DNA of 50,395 nucleotides from a virus. The position numbers and the translations under genes were made by a program. Below the pieces are notes generated by a model, which saw only the letters and a list, made by a program, of their open reading frames with translations, had not been told where the DNA came from and did no database searches. The stretch spans positions 1-50,395 of the IMG/VR virus record IMGVR_UViG_3300030107_000806; one strand, given 5' to 3'. This document shows, piece after piece, positions 31,122 through 39,293 of this stretch (positions are counted from its first letter, which is position 1; each line of letters opens with the position of its first letter).

Positions 31122-31211
31122 ATGAAAACTATCTTTAAAAAACTAAAAAAACTATTGAAACATTATTTTAAATATAAACCAGAGAAAAAATATCTCAGAG
31201 GTAAGGATTAA
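31122..31211 (+). CDS. 29-residue cationic amphipathic peptide
   Basis: A short frame with GGGAGG 5 bases upstream of ATG at 31122, right behind a perfect promoter. The peptide (MKTIFKKLKKLLKHYFKYKP then EKKYLRGKD) is highly basic with hydrophobic residues on an i, i+3/4 pattern, i.e. an amphipathic helix. It could bind membranes or nucleic acid, or act as a leader peptide for terS, which follows by 2 bases. Confidence 0.6.
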   Translation: MKTIFKKLKKLLKHYFKYKPEKKYLRGKD

Positions 31212-31213
31212 CT

Positions 31214-31645
31214 ATGAGTTTTTTAAAGACAGTAGAACCAAATCAAAATAGAAAACTTACAGCAAAACAAGAAAAGTTTTTAGATACCCTAGGCGGTGAA
31301 GCAAAGGGCGACTTAAAAGAAGCTCTTAGACTTGCTGGATATGAGGAAACAAGCTACTATGCGGTTGTTAAAGCCCTAAAAGAACAGATAGTGGATGTTG
31401 CCAATACAATACTAGCACACTCTGCTCCCAAGGCGGCACAGAGTTTAGTAGAAGTATTGGAGAGTGATAGACCAATTCCTCAAGCTAATGTTAAATTACA
31501 AGCAGCTCAAACTTTATTAGATAGGGTTGGTGTTTCAAAGAAAGAACATTTGAATGTAAATCATAATGTAACTGGCGGAATCTTTCTATTGCCTGATAAA
31601 AAAGAAGTTGTAATAGAAGGAGAGTATACGGATGACGACAATTAA
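31214..31645 (+). CDS. terminase small subunit
   Basis: A 143-residue protein. The N-terminal half carries LTAKQEKFLDTLGGEAKGDLKEALRLAGY, the helix-turn-helix DNA-binding block of phage small terminases; the C-terminal half is the helical oligomerisation part. It recognises genome ends or pac sites and recruits TerL, located four genes downstream. It overlaps the next gene by 14 bases. Confidence 0.85.
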   Translation: MSFLKTVEPNQNRKLTAKQEKFLDTLGGEAKGDLKEALRLAGYEETSYYAVVKALKEQIVDVANTILAHSAPKAAQSLVEVLESDRPIPQANVKLQAAQTLLDRVGVSKKEHLNVNHNVTGGIFLLPDKKEVVIEGEYTDDDN

Positions 31646-31877
31646 TATATGGTTTATGTTGGTATTAATATCAATGCCCAACGCACCATCAGTTAAATAT
31701 AATGGATTTATATATCCAAACCAAGAAGAATGTCAAACAGCAAGATATGAATTACTAGAAGTATATGATAGTAAACCACAAGATTACAGGGATGCAGTTA
31801 TAATGGATGCATACTGTGTTGAATTTGAAAGCTTTAAAATTCCCGGAATGAGAGGAATAGATGACATTAAAGCGTAA
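31632..31877 (+). CDS. small exported-type protein
   Basis: An 81-residue protein with a short hydrophobic N-terminus (NIWFMLVLISMPNAP) compatible with a signal peptide, then a Cys-containing domain (QEECQTARYELLEVY ... DAYCVEFESF) where two Cys could form a disulfide. It overlaps both neighbours. Similar small proteins occur near terminase genes of marine phages; function unknown. Confidence 0.6.
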   Translation: MTTINIWFMLVLISMPNAPSVKYNGFIYPNQEECQTARYELLEVYDSKPQDYRDAVIMDAYCVEFESFKIPGMRGIDDIKA

Positions 31878-32124
31878 AACAAGTTCAACAATTCCTTTTG
31901 GCTACAGGGAGTCAGATGTGGAAGGTTTCCTAGAACCCATCGAGAATGAAATACAAGCTCTATCGGAAACAAAGGAACACATTATGAATGGCTCTCTGTC
32001 GCTAAGAGGAGCAGCAGAACAATTAGAATATGATACAGGTAGAAAAATATCAGCAGAAGGACTGCGTAAACTTGTTAACAAAGATAAAAATAAAATAAAA
32101 GGTTTACTAGACAGACAGGAATAA
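31861..32124 (+). CDS. resolvase-like helix-turn-helix protein next to terminase
   Basis: An 87-residue protein with the start STIPFGYRESDVEGFLEPI and then a helix-turn-helix (LSLRGAAEQLEYDTGRKISAEGLRKLVN), a layout I recognise from marine-phage proteins encoded just before TerL. The HTH resembles the C-terminal helix-turn-helix of serine resolvases but there is no catalytic domain. Likely DNA recognition for packaging. Confidence 0.7.
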   Translation: MTLKRKTSSTIPFGYRESDVEGFLEPIENEIQALSETKEHIMNGSLSLRGAAEQLEYDTGRKISAEGLRKLVNKDKNKIKGLLDRQE

Positions 32125-32126
32125 GT

Positions 32127-33746
32127 ATGGCGGGAAGACCAAAAGGAACTACTGGTATACCTAGGCGTTCAAGTGTAGCTACAAAAGCAAAGATACAAGC
32201 ACGAAAAGAATTAGCTGATAAAGAACGAGAGATTAGAAAGCTTGAGAATAAACTTTCAAGAATTAAAGGTAGCTATAAAGGTAAAAAAGAAGTTTTAGAG
32301 AAAGTTGAATTAGCTGTTGACCCAGTAAAAGTAGATAAGACAACAAAGAATACAGTTATAACTGAGGAAGAATTTGATAAAGCTCCGAAGAAAGTAAGAG
32401 ACTTTATAAAAGAAAACAAAGAGTCTATTGTTTTTAAACCAAACGAAGGACCTCAAACAGATTTCTTAGCAGCTTCAGAACAAGATGTTCTCTATGGAGG
32501 TGCAGCAGGAGGTGGTAAATCATATGCCATGCTTGTTGACCCACTTAGATTTATGCATAGACCTAGCCATAGGGCGTTGCTTCTTAGAAGAAGTATGCCA
32601 GAGTTAAGGGAACTTATAGATAAATCAAGAGAATTATATACTAAAGCATTTCCCGGAGCTAAGTTTAGAGAAGTAGAAAAAGTTTGGAAGTTTCCTTCTG
32701 GAGCTACATTAGAGTTTGGTTATCTTGATAGAGACGCAGATGTCTATAGATACCAAGGTCAAGCTTACAGTTGGATAGGTATTGATGAATTAACTCAATA
32801 CCCTACAGAGTTTCCACTCCAATATTTGCAATCACGATTAAGAACAACCGATTCAGAAATAAAGACTTATATTAGGTGTACTGCAAACCCGGGTGGAGTC
32901 GGTGGACATTGGGTAAAGAAACGATACCTTGACGCTAGTCCTCCTAATACTTCCTTTGAAGGTAAAGATGGATTAACAAGAAAGTTTATTCCAGCACGAT
33001 TAGATGATAACCCTTATCTATCAGAAGATGGTAGATATGAAGCAATGTTAGCATCGCTACCTCCAACACAAAGAAAACAATTACTTGAAGGTAACTGGGA
33101 TGTTTCAGAAGGTGCAGCATTTACAGAATTTGATGCAGAGATTCATGTTATACCACCTTTTAAAATTCCACTTCATTGGATGAGAGTAAAAGGTGTTGAC
33201 TATGGTTATGCAGCAGAATCAGCTTGTGTTTGGGCAACAATAGACCCAGATGATGAAACTTTAATTATATATAAAGAATTATATAAAAAAGGTTTGACAG
33301 GTGAAGACTTATCTAATATGATGATTGAATACGAAAAAGAAGAACGAAGAAGTATTCAAGGTGTACTAGACTATGCAGCATGGAATAGAACAGGAGCTGG
33401 AGGACCAACAGTAGGTGAAACTTTAGTTCGAGCAGGACATAAGCTTCGACCAGCAGATAAAAATAGAATACAAGGTAAGATACAAGTTCACGAAAGATTA
33501 AAACAAAACAAGACAACAGGTAGACCAAGACTACAAATATTTAGCACTTGCGTAAATCTTATTAGAGAATTACAAAGTATACCTATTGACCCTAATAAAC
33601 CAGAAGATGTAGATACAAAAGCGTCAGACCACGCATATGATGCACTTCGTTATCTAATTATGTCAAGACCACAAACTCCTTCGGCATATACAGAAATGAG
33701 AGATATAAAACGATTTGCACCTTCAGACCCTACATTTGGATATTAA
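32127..33746 (+). CDS. terminase large subunit
   Basis: A 539-residue packaging motor. Walker A is GGAAGGGKS (~124-132); Walker B with the catalytic Glu is SWIGIDELT (~215-223); the coupling motif is CTANPGG (~251-257). The nuclease domain opens with VKGVDYGYA (~355) and its last metal site is SDHAYDALRY (~505). The first ~100 residues form a basic coiled extension. It lies 2 bases after the HTH gene. Confidence 0.96.
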   Translation: MAGRPKGTTGIPRRSSVATKAKIQARKELADKEREIRKLENKLSRIKGSYKGKKEVLEKVELAVDPVKVDKTTKNTVITEEEFDKAPKKVRDFIKENKESIVFKPNEGPQTDFLAASEQDVLYGGAAGGGKSYAMLVDPLRFMHRPSHRALLLRRSMPELRELIDKSRELYTKAFPGAKFREVEKVWKFPSGATLEFGYLDRDADVYRYQGQAYSWIGIDELTQYPTEFPLQYLQSRLRTTDSEIKTYIRCTANPGGVGGHWVKKRYLDASPPNTSFEGKDGLTRKFIPARLDDNPYLSEDGRYEAMLASLPPTQRKQLLEGNWDVSEGAAFTEFDAEIHVIPPFKIPLHWMRVKGVDYGYAAESACVWATIDPDDETLIIYKELYKKGLTGEDLSNMMIEYEKEERRSIQGVLDYAAWNRTGAGGPTVGETLVRAGHKLRPADKNRIQGKIQVHERLKQNKTTGRPRLQIFSTCVNLIRELQSIPIDPNKPEDVDTKASDHAYDALRYLIMSRPQTPSAYTEMRDIKRFAPSDPTFGY

Positions 33747-33749
33747 AGA

Positions 33750-34019
33750 ATGCCAGTATATAGTTTTAGAAATACAAAAACAAATGAAGTATATGATTTA
33801 ATATTATCTTATGAAGAAATGTTAAAACATAAAAAGAAACGAAATGTAGAATATATTTTATCTGCACCAAAGATATTTCGTTTAAATGATATGGGCGGAC
33901 CAGAAAGTCAATTTAGAGAATGGGTAAAACAAGACCCAGATGATGTTGATATAAGTAAATCCCATAATTTTAGACAATCAAAGAAGGAGTATCTGTATGG
34001 TGACAAAGAAGATAAATAA
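33750..34019 (+). CDS. FmdB-like phage protein lacking Cys
   Basis: An 89-residue protein starting MPVYSFRNTKTNEVYD, which matches the beta-hairpin opening of FmdB-type zinc-ribbon proteins but without any Cys, as in relatives I know from T4-like cyanophages. The C-terminal half is charged. It overlaps the next gene by 23 bases. Function unknown. Confidence 0.6.
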   Translation: MPVYSFRNTKTNEVYDLILSYEEMLKHKKKRNVEYILSAPKIFRLNDMGGPESQFREWVKQDPDDVDISKSHNFRQSKKEYLYGDKEDK

Positions 34020-34368
34020 TAAAGTAATTAAAATAGGATATACAGATGTTACAATAGATGTAACTTCTCCTAATTTTAAAAAAGATAATTTAACTGACTG
34101 TTATGGGCAGTATTTACAAAGAGAAAATAAGATTGAGATACAACCTAATCTTACAAATATAGAAGAAGCTAATACTTTACTCCATGAAATACTTCATGCA
34201 ATAGCTTATACTTCGGGAGAAACCCTAGAAGGTGGGAGATTAAATGGAGATACAAACGAAGAAAGTGTAGTAAATAATTTTGCAAATTACTTGACACAGG
34301 TATTCCGAGATAATAAATGGATTTTACCATATTTTATTGAGAAATTACTTGACAAACCTCATAAGTAG
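33997..34368 (+). CDS. small HEXXH metallopeptidase-like protein
   Basis: A 123-residue protein with HEILH at ~63-67 (LLHEILHAIAY), the zinc-binding and catalytic HEXXH of zincins, and EESVVNNFANYL (~87-98) whose first Glu could be the third ligand. It lies between terminase and portal, so a role in head maturation or host-protein cleavage is possible. The promoter of the portal unit overlaps its end. Confidence 0.65.
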   Translation: MVTKKINNKVIKIGYTDVTIDVTSPNFKKDNLTDCYGQYLQRENKIEIQPNLTNIEEANTLLHEILHAIAYTSGETLEGGRLNGDTNEESVVNNFANYLTQVFRDNKWILPYFIEKLLDKPHK

Positions 34369-34377
34369 GTGTATAAT
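34349..34377 (+). promoter_or_regulatory. sigma-70 promoter of portal and capsid genes
   Basis: TTGACA (34349-34354), 17-base spacer ending AGGTG, TATAAT (34372-34377). It begins in the end of the metallopeptidase-like gene and sits 15 bases before the portal start. Confidence 0.85.
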
Positions 34378-34391
34378 ATAAATAAGGGGAA

Positions 34392-36611
34392 ATGATGGCA
34401 GAACAAGAACAACCACAAAAAGATGACGAACAAAAGCAAGACGACACTCGTCTAGCTGGTTTTGTCTATAATAAATTTGAAGGATGTGAAAGGTCTCGTA
34501 GAAATGACGAGGAACGATGGCTACAGGCGTTTCATAACTATAGAGGAAAATACTATAAGAATGTTAATTTTAGAGAACATGAAAAGTCAAAAGTTTTTGT
34601 AAAGGTTACAAAGACTAAAGTATTAGCAGCGTATGGACAGATTATTGATGTTCTATTCTCTGCAAATAAGTTTCCCATCTCAGTTGAAGAAACTAAAGTA
34701 CCCGAAGGTGTAGCAACATACGCACACCTCAATCCCCTAAAGGAGCAAATGGGTGACAATCTTCAAGAGTCATCCCCATCTATAGAAGGTAATTTAAACT
34801 ATAGACCCGGTAATGGTCTTTCCTCGACCCCCTTCTCAGAACAACCGGAACAGTCTCCACTTGGTTTTGAAGGAGATGGGAAATCTCTTAAACCGGGAAC
34901 AACATTTAATGATTTAACTGGTAAGAAAGATATACTTGGTTCATTAGATAAAGAACTAGGTGATGATGCAATTCAAGAAGGTCCAGCACCAATGCCGGAT
35001 ATGGCACAGATTAAACCTGCTTCAAAGATTGCAAGACGCATGGAAAAATTAATCCATGATGAAATAGATGAATCAAATGGTTCACAAGAATTAAGAAGTT
35101 CTGTTTTTGAATCAGTTCTTCTTGGTACAGGTATTATTAAAGGTCCTTTTACTTTTAATAAAACTTTACACAAATGGAATAAAGAAGAAGGAAGTGACGA
35201 AAGAAATTATAGTCCAGAAACAACAAGAGTTCCTAGAATTGAATTTGTAAGTTGTTGGGATTTTTACCCAGACCCAAATTCTAAAAGTTTAGATGATGCT
35301 GAATATGTAATTCATAGACATAAATTAAATAGAAACCAATTACGAGATTTAGCTGACAGACCATTTTTTAATAAAGAAGAAATTCTTGAAACATTAAACG
35401 ATGGTCCTAACTATAAGAAAAGAACTTTTGAATCTCAAATAGAATTAGAAGATAGTGACTATCAAGCAGACAATGCTCGTTATGAAGTATTAGAATACTG
35501 GGGTATTGTTGATAGAAAAATTTTAGAAGACTCACAATTAAAAATTCCAGAAGGAATGGAAGAAGAAAGTGAGTTTCAAATTAATGCATGGGTAACTGCG
35601 GATAGAGTTCTTAGAATGGTAATGAATCCATTTAAACCTTATCGTTTACCTTATCAAGCATTCCCTTACGAAAAAAATCCATATAGTTTCTTTGGTATTG
35701 GTGTACCAGAAAATATGGATGACGCACAACAAATTATGAATGGTCATGCAAGAATGGCTATTGATAACTTAGCTTTATCTGGTTCACTTGTATTTGATGT
35801 TGACGAGTCAGCATTAGTTGCAGGACAAAGCATGGACATATATCCGGGAAAAATATTTAGGCGACAAGCTGGAATGCCCGGACAAGCTATACACGGATTA
35901 AAGTTTCCAAACACATCAACAGAAAACATGATGATGTTTGATAAGTTTAGACAGTTGGCAGATGAGTCAACAGGTATACCATCATACTCACATGGACAGA
36001 CAGGTGTTCAAAGTATGACACGAACAGCTTCTGGTATGTCAATGTTACTTAGTGCTGCTAATTTAAATATTAAAACTGTTATAAAGAATTTAGATGATTT
36101 CTTGTTGAGACCTCTAGGCGAAGCATACTTCCAATGGAATATGCAGTTTTATCAAGGTGATTTAAATATTGAAGGTGACTTAGAAGTTAAAGCAACTGGA
36201 ACTTCTTCTCTCATGCAGAAAGAAGTAAGGTCGCAAAGACTAACTATGTTCTTGCAGAGTGTACAAAACCCTGCTATAGCCCCATTTGTTAAAATACCAG
36301 AACTAATAAAAGAACTTGCTTATACATTAGACCTTGACCCAGAAGCAATAATCAATGACCCTAATGAAGCAGAAATTTACGCAAAGATAATAGGATTACA
36401 AAATGCTAGACAACAAGGACCTACAGAAACTACAGACCTTGGTGGTGAAGCCGGAATGGCAGGACCTCAAGGAGTACCTAATCAAACTCCAGCAGTTGAC
36501 GGCTCGGGAGTTGGCGATGGCACAATCGGAACAGGAGGTGTTCCGCAAACAGGGGAAATGGAATTTACTGGAGCAGTTAATCCATCTGCCGGAAACAATC
36601 AAGTCATATAG
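34392..36611 (+). CDS. portal (head-to-tail connector) protein
   Basis: A 739-residue protein, the dodecameric channel for DNA. Blocks typical of large podovirus/marine-phage portals are seen: SRRNDEERWLQAFHNYRGKYY at the N-terminus, WDFYPDPNSKSLDDAEYVIHRHKL (~290-315, two motifs), NPYSFFGIGVPENMDDAQQIMNG (~430-455), then the long helical crown. The C-terminal ~65 residues are Gly/Pro-rich, ending TGEMEFTGAV, and share DNA with an overlapping gene. Two adjacent ATG are possible starts (34392 and 34395) behind AAGGGGA. Confidence 0.9.
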   Translation: MMAEQEQPQKDDEQKQDDTRLAGFVYNKFEGCERSRRNDEERWLQAFHNYRGKYYKNVNFREHEKSKVFVKVTKTKVLAAYGQIIDVLFSANKFPISVEETKVPEGVATYAHLNPLKEQMGDNLQESSPSIEGNLNYRPGNGLSSTPFSEQPEQSPLGFEGDGKSLKPGTTFNDLTGKKDILGSLDKELGDDAIQEGPAPMPDMAQIKPASKIARRMEKLIHDEIDESNGSQELRSSVFESVLLGTGIIKGPFTFNKTLHKWNKEEGSDERNYSPETTRVPRIEFVSCWDFYPDPNSKSLDDAEYVIHRHKLNRNQLRDLADRPFFNKEEILETLNDGPNYKKRTFESQIELEDSDYQADNARYEVLEYWGIVDRKILEDSQLKIPEGMEEESEFQINAWVTADRVLRMVMNPFKPYRLPYQAFPYEKNPYSFFGIGVPENMDDAQQIMNGHARMAIDNLALSGSLVFDVDESALVAGQSMDIYPGKIFRRQAGMPGQAIHGLKFPNTSTENMMMFDKFRQLADESTGIPSYSHGQTGVQSMTRTASGMSMLLSAANLNIKTVIKNLDDFLLRPLGEAYFQWNMQFYQGDLNIEGDLEVKATGTSSLMQKEVRSQRLTMFLQSVQNPAIAPFVKIPELIKELAYTLDLDPEAIINDPNEAEIYAKIIGLQNARQQGPTETTDLGGEAGMAGPQGVPNQTPAVDGSGVGDGTIGTGGVPQTGEMEFTGAVNPSAGNNQVI

Positions 36612-36621
36612 GGAGAAGTAA
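36403..36621 (+). CDS. helical protein overprinted on the portal 3' end
   Basis: A 72-residue protein in the +1 frame relative to the portal gene, sharing 209 bases. The sequence is a normal helical protein (WQDLKEYLIKLQQLTARELA ... RKQGKWNLLEQLIHLPETI) and resembles short phage proteins that usually follow the portal gene (pattern: PEW..L..yi ... E..R.QG....L..Ll.LP). AGGA lies 9 bases before its ATG and its stop touches the next start. Confidence 0.65.
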   Translation: MLDNKDLQKLQTLVVKPEWQDLKEYLIKLQQLTARELAMAQSEQEVFRKQGKWNLLEQLIHLPETIKSYREK

Positions 36622-36819
36622 ATGGGCGATAAAGTAAAACCGATAGATAATTTCGTTTGGGTTAAACGAGGAGATGTATGGGTTAAAAAATATCCTACAT
36701 CTTGGAAAGGTTATAAAGAACCTATTACAAGAGGTAAAACAACATCTGCTAGAATACAAGAGTTATCTTTTAAAGATGGCGGTTATGTTTACAAAGATAA
36801 ACACGGAAAGGAAGTTTAA
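36622..36819 (+). CDS. hypothetical protein
   Basis: A 65-residue basic protein (MGDKVKPIDNFVWVKRGDVW ...) with alternating strand-like residues. Ribosome site GGGAGAAG lies 3-10 bases before the ATG, in the end of the preceding gene. Probably a minor head protein; no family recognised. Confidence 0.6.
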   Translation: MGDKVKPIDNFVWVKRGDVWVKKYPTSWKGYKEPITRGKTTSARIQELSFKDGGYVYKDKHGKEV

Positions 36820-36821
36820 TT

Positions 36822-37001
36822 ATGAGCGGTTACAAAAAAATAGAAGTTAAAACAATTAATATACCGGGATTTGGTAGCTATACTGGTCCTATTAAAATAT
36901 TAGAATCAAAATTACCAAGTGGCAAACAAGTTACTAAAAGTAATAAAGCACCTAGACCTAGAAGAGCTAAAGGTGGATACATGAAAAAGAGAGGAAGATA
37001 A
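36822..37001 (+). CDS. 59-residue basic hypothetical protein
   Basis: A short frame, ATG at 36822, AAAGGAAG upstream. The protein has a beta-like half (EVKTINIPGFGSYTGPIKIL) and a basic end (RPRRAKGGYMKKRGR). The stop overlaps the TTG start of the Cys-rich gene. Family unknown. Confidence 0.6.
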   Translation: MSGYKKIEVKTINIPGFGSYTGPIKILESKLPSGKQVTKSNKAPRPRRAKGGYMKKRGR

Positions 37002-37118
37002 TTGTCTCTTTGTGTAATATGTGGACATGAGTGTCATTGTTCTAATGGTGGTTCTTGCTGTGGTGGGAATTGCTCTTGTGGTAGTTGTCAGCATGAAATA
37101 AAATCAGAGGTCGATTAA
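37002..37118 (+). CDS. 38-residue Cys-rich protein with TTG start
   Basis: A short frame with ten Cys in 38 residues (LCVICGHECHCSNGGSCC then GNCSCGSCQHE), including CxxC, CxC, CC and CxxC plus two His, strongly suggesting zinc or other metal binding. The start is TTG at 37002 overlapping the previous stop (TAATTG) with GAGGAAG ahead; no in-frame ATG exists. It is followed 2 bases later by the next gene. Confidence 0.6.
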   Translation: MSLCVICGHECHCSNGGSCCGGNCSCGSCQHEIKSEVD

Positions 37119-37120
37119 AA

Positions 37121-37282
37121 ATGAAAAAAGAAAAAGAATTAAATTGTATTGGCTATCCACATGATGACCCTTATGGATTAGTAGCAGCATGGTGGAAAAT
37201 ATTTACTAAACCAGAAGTTAAAAAAGAAAAACCAAAAAAAGATTTACCTAAAAAGAAATCTAGTTCAAAGGATTTTTATTAA
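37121..37282 (+). CDS. 53-residue Lys/Pro-rich protein
   Basis: A short frame starting at 37121. N-terminal half NCIGYPHDDPYGLVAAWWKI, then a Lys/Pro-rich tail (KKEKPKKDLPKKKSSSKD). The stop overlaps the next start (TAATG), fixing both. Family unknown. Confidence 0.6.
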   Translation: MKKEKELNCIGYPHDDPYGLVAAWWKIFTKPEVKKEKPKKDLPKKKSSSKDFY

Positions 37283-38184
37283 TGGCGACAGGAAACTTAT
37301 ATAAAAAACAAGGAGACTTTTTAACTCCAGCTTCTGATACTGTACCAACACTTAGTCCTTATGATGTTAATACACCTCAAGCAGCTAGAGAAGGATTACC
37401 TCTTAGAATGTTTGACCCAACAAGGTCAAGGTATAAACATGGTGAAGTTGTTGATGCAGATACTAAACAATACAATCAAGCATTAAATATTTATCATTTG
37501 ATGGTAAGAGAAGGAAAAAAACCATCAGAAATTAAAACTAGAATAGGGGAAAATATGTATAATAAAATTACTATGAATAAACAAAATATTAGACAGAAAG
37601 CAGCAACAGGTGGTATTATGCCAACTGACCCTTTGCTTGACCCTAGATTTAGTAGATACTATGAGCAACCAGAATACAGAGCATATCAAGAAGGTGGACC
37701 TGTAGAAGAAGAAGCTCCAATGGAAATTCCAGAATTAAAAGAAGATGTTAATATGCAAGTAGAGTCTATGATGACTCCAAGTGAAGTTGAAGGTGAAGAA
37801 CCAGAAATGGAAGTTGAAGCAAACATAGATACTTCCGTATTAACTTCAGATGAAGAACAAGTTTTAGAAGCAGCAGTAGAACAATATCCACAATTAATAG
37901 ATATTATTTCTAAGATGACTATGAAAGAATTTACCGGTGAAGGCGAAGTCGATGGACCGGGAACAGGAACTTCAGATTCGATTCCAGCTATGTTATCAGA
38001 TGGTGAGTTTGTCTTTACAGCTAAAGCAGTTAAGCAATTAGGTGTAGATAAACTTCGTAACATGATGGCAAAAGCAGAATCGGATTATGATAATGGTATG
38101 GGTATTCAAGAACAAAATCAAATGATGAATGAACCCATGATGGCTAAAGGTGGACTTATGTCTGCTAGTCATTATAAAAAGTAG
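37282..38184 (+). CDS. minor head protein with GPGTGTSDSIPAMLS motif
   Basis: A 300-residue protein. The first ~130 residues are mixed and basic; ~140-190 is acidic and Met/Glu-rich; ~222-247 holds GPGTGTSDSIPAMLSDGEFV, a motif I know from phage structural or tail-tip proteins; a short Met-rich tail ends it. It precedes scaffold and capsid genes, so a minor capsid or assembly role is inferred. Confidence 0.6.
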   Translation: MATGNLYKKQGDFLTPASDTVPTLSPYDVNTPQAAREGLPLRMFDPTRSRYKHGEVVDADTKQYNQALNIYHLMVREGKKPSEIKTRIGENMYNKITMNKQNIRQKAATGGIMPTDPLLDPRFSRYYEQPEYRAYQEGGPVEEEAPMEIPELKEDVNMQVESMMTPSEVEGEEPEMEVEANIDTSVLTSDEEQVLEAAVEQYPQLIDIISKMTMKEFTGEGEVDGPGTGTSDSIPAMLSDGEFVFTAKAVKQLGVDKLRNMMAKAESDYDNGMGIQEQNQMMNEPMMAKGGLMSASHYKK

Positions 38185-38216
38185 AGCCACCCGGGCAATC
38201 ACCTAGGCACTCTACT
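38180..38216 (+). terminator. hairpin between minor head gene and scaffold
   Basis: AGTAGAG (38180-38186) pairs with CTCTACT (38210-38216), with an inner CC/GG and a CCCGGG loop element. No T run follows, so it may be a processing or pausing site rather than a full terminator. Confidence 0.4.
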
Positions 38217-38267
38217 CGGCTACTCTTGCAATTAAGCAAGACCCCAATAACAAGAAAGGTGATAAAA

Positions 38268-39227
38268 ATGGTAGATAGTAATGAGAACACTTTACTAGGA
38301 AGTAAAGCCACTTCTCAGAAAACAAAAGAGCAAGAGCCAAATCCATACAACATGAAAAAAGATTATCTTGATTATGATGCAATGGATGAAGCAGCAAAGA
38401 AGCCGTTTGCTGATGCAAACACAATGGCGGTTAAGAAAGACCCTCCTAAAGTTGTAGTAGATACAATGGAAAAACAAGAGGACACTCCAGAAGAACCAGC
38501 CCCAGAAGACAAACCTTATACAAAGGTTGATTACAAAAAAAGATATGATGACCTCAAGAAACATTATGATGGTCGTGTTAATTCTTTTAAAGCAAGAGAA
38601 GAAGAACTTTTAGCTGAAGTTAAGTCGAATAGACCTAAATATAAAGCTCCAAAAAGTCCGGAAGAAATTGCTGCATTTAAAAAAGAATATCCCGATGTTT
38701 ATGGTGTAGTTGAATCAGTCTCACATCTTCAAGCGTCTAAGGAAGCAGAAGATTTAAAAGAAGAGATTAACTCTCTTAAAAAATTAAATCAATCTATTTC
38801 TAAAGAAAAAGCTGAAGCACGATTAGCAAGAATGCATCCAGACTTTGAAGAAATTCGAGAGTCAGATGATTTTCATAATTGGGCTAATAGTCAACCGGAA
38901 GATATTAAGAAGTGGGTCTATGGAAACAATGCTGACGCAGAATTAGCGTCTCGAGCAATTGACCTTTTCAAACAGGATACCGGCAAGTCTAAAAATAAAT
39001 CAGAAGTATCTGGTGATACTGTACCTGCATCAGAAATGGTAAAGGTAACTAACAGTAAAGACATTGGATATGGTACGAGGAAAATTTGGACTCGTTCTCA
39101 AATAGCAGCTATGTCTCAATCAGAGTTTGCAAAGAACGAGAAAGCCATTGAAGAAGCGGCTAGGGAAGGTCGTGTCGTAAATGACATGGGCAAAAACTAT
39201 GGCGGTTCGGGCAATCCGACAATTTAA
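38268..39227 (+). CDS. capsid scaffolding protein
   Basis: A 319-residue, very charged and helical protein directly before the major capsid gene. ~85-125 (YTKVDYKKRYDDLKKHYDGRVNSFKAREEELL split over that range) is a coiled coil; ~180-250 (ARLARMHPDFEEIRESDDFHNW) is a block I recognise from marine-phage scaffolds. I chose the ATG at 38268 because AAAGGTGAT sits 5-8 bases upstream; an earlier in-frame ATG at 38226 has no ribosome site. Confidence 0.82.
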   Translation: MVDSNENTLLGSKATSQKTKEQEPNPYNMKKDYLDYDAMDEAAKKPFADANTMAVKKDPPKVVVDTMEKQEDTPEEPAPEDKPYTKVDYKKRYDDLKKHYDGRVNSFKAREEELLAEVKSNRPKYKAPKSPEEIAAFKKEYPDVYGVVESVSHLQASKEAEDLKEEINSLKKLNQSISKEKAEARLARMHPDFEEIRESDDFHNWANSQPEDIKKWVYGNNADAELASRAIDLFKQDTGKSKNKSEVSGDTVPASEMVKVTNSKDIGYGTRKIWTRSQIAAMSQSEFAKNEKAIEEAAREGRVVNDMGKNYGGSGNPTI

Positions 39228-39293
39228 AAACAACGATAAAAGATAGAAGCTGTATCACATTAAACAACTAACTTTAACTACAAGGAGGAAGTA

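Noticed and set aside
33294-33322. TTGACA-17-TATGAT inside the large terminase gene.
   Set aside because: It lies within a conserved coding region with no gene start nearby; probably chance, though a weak internal promoter cannot be excluded.
38226-38267. Longer start for the scaffold gene.
   Set aside because: No ribosome site before 38226, while the ATG at 38268 has AAAGGTGAT.
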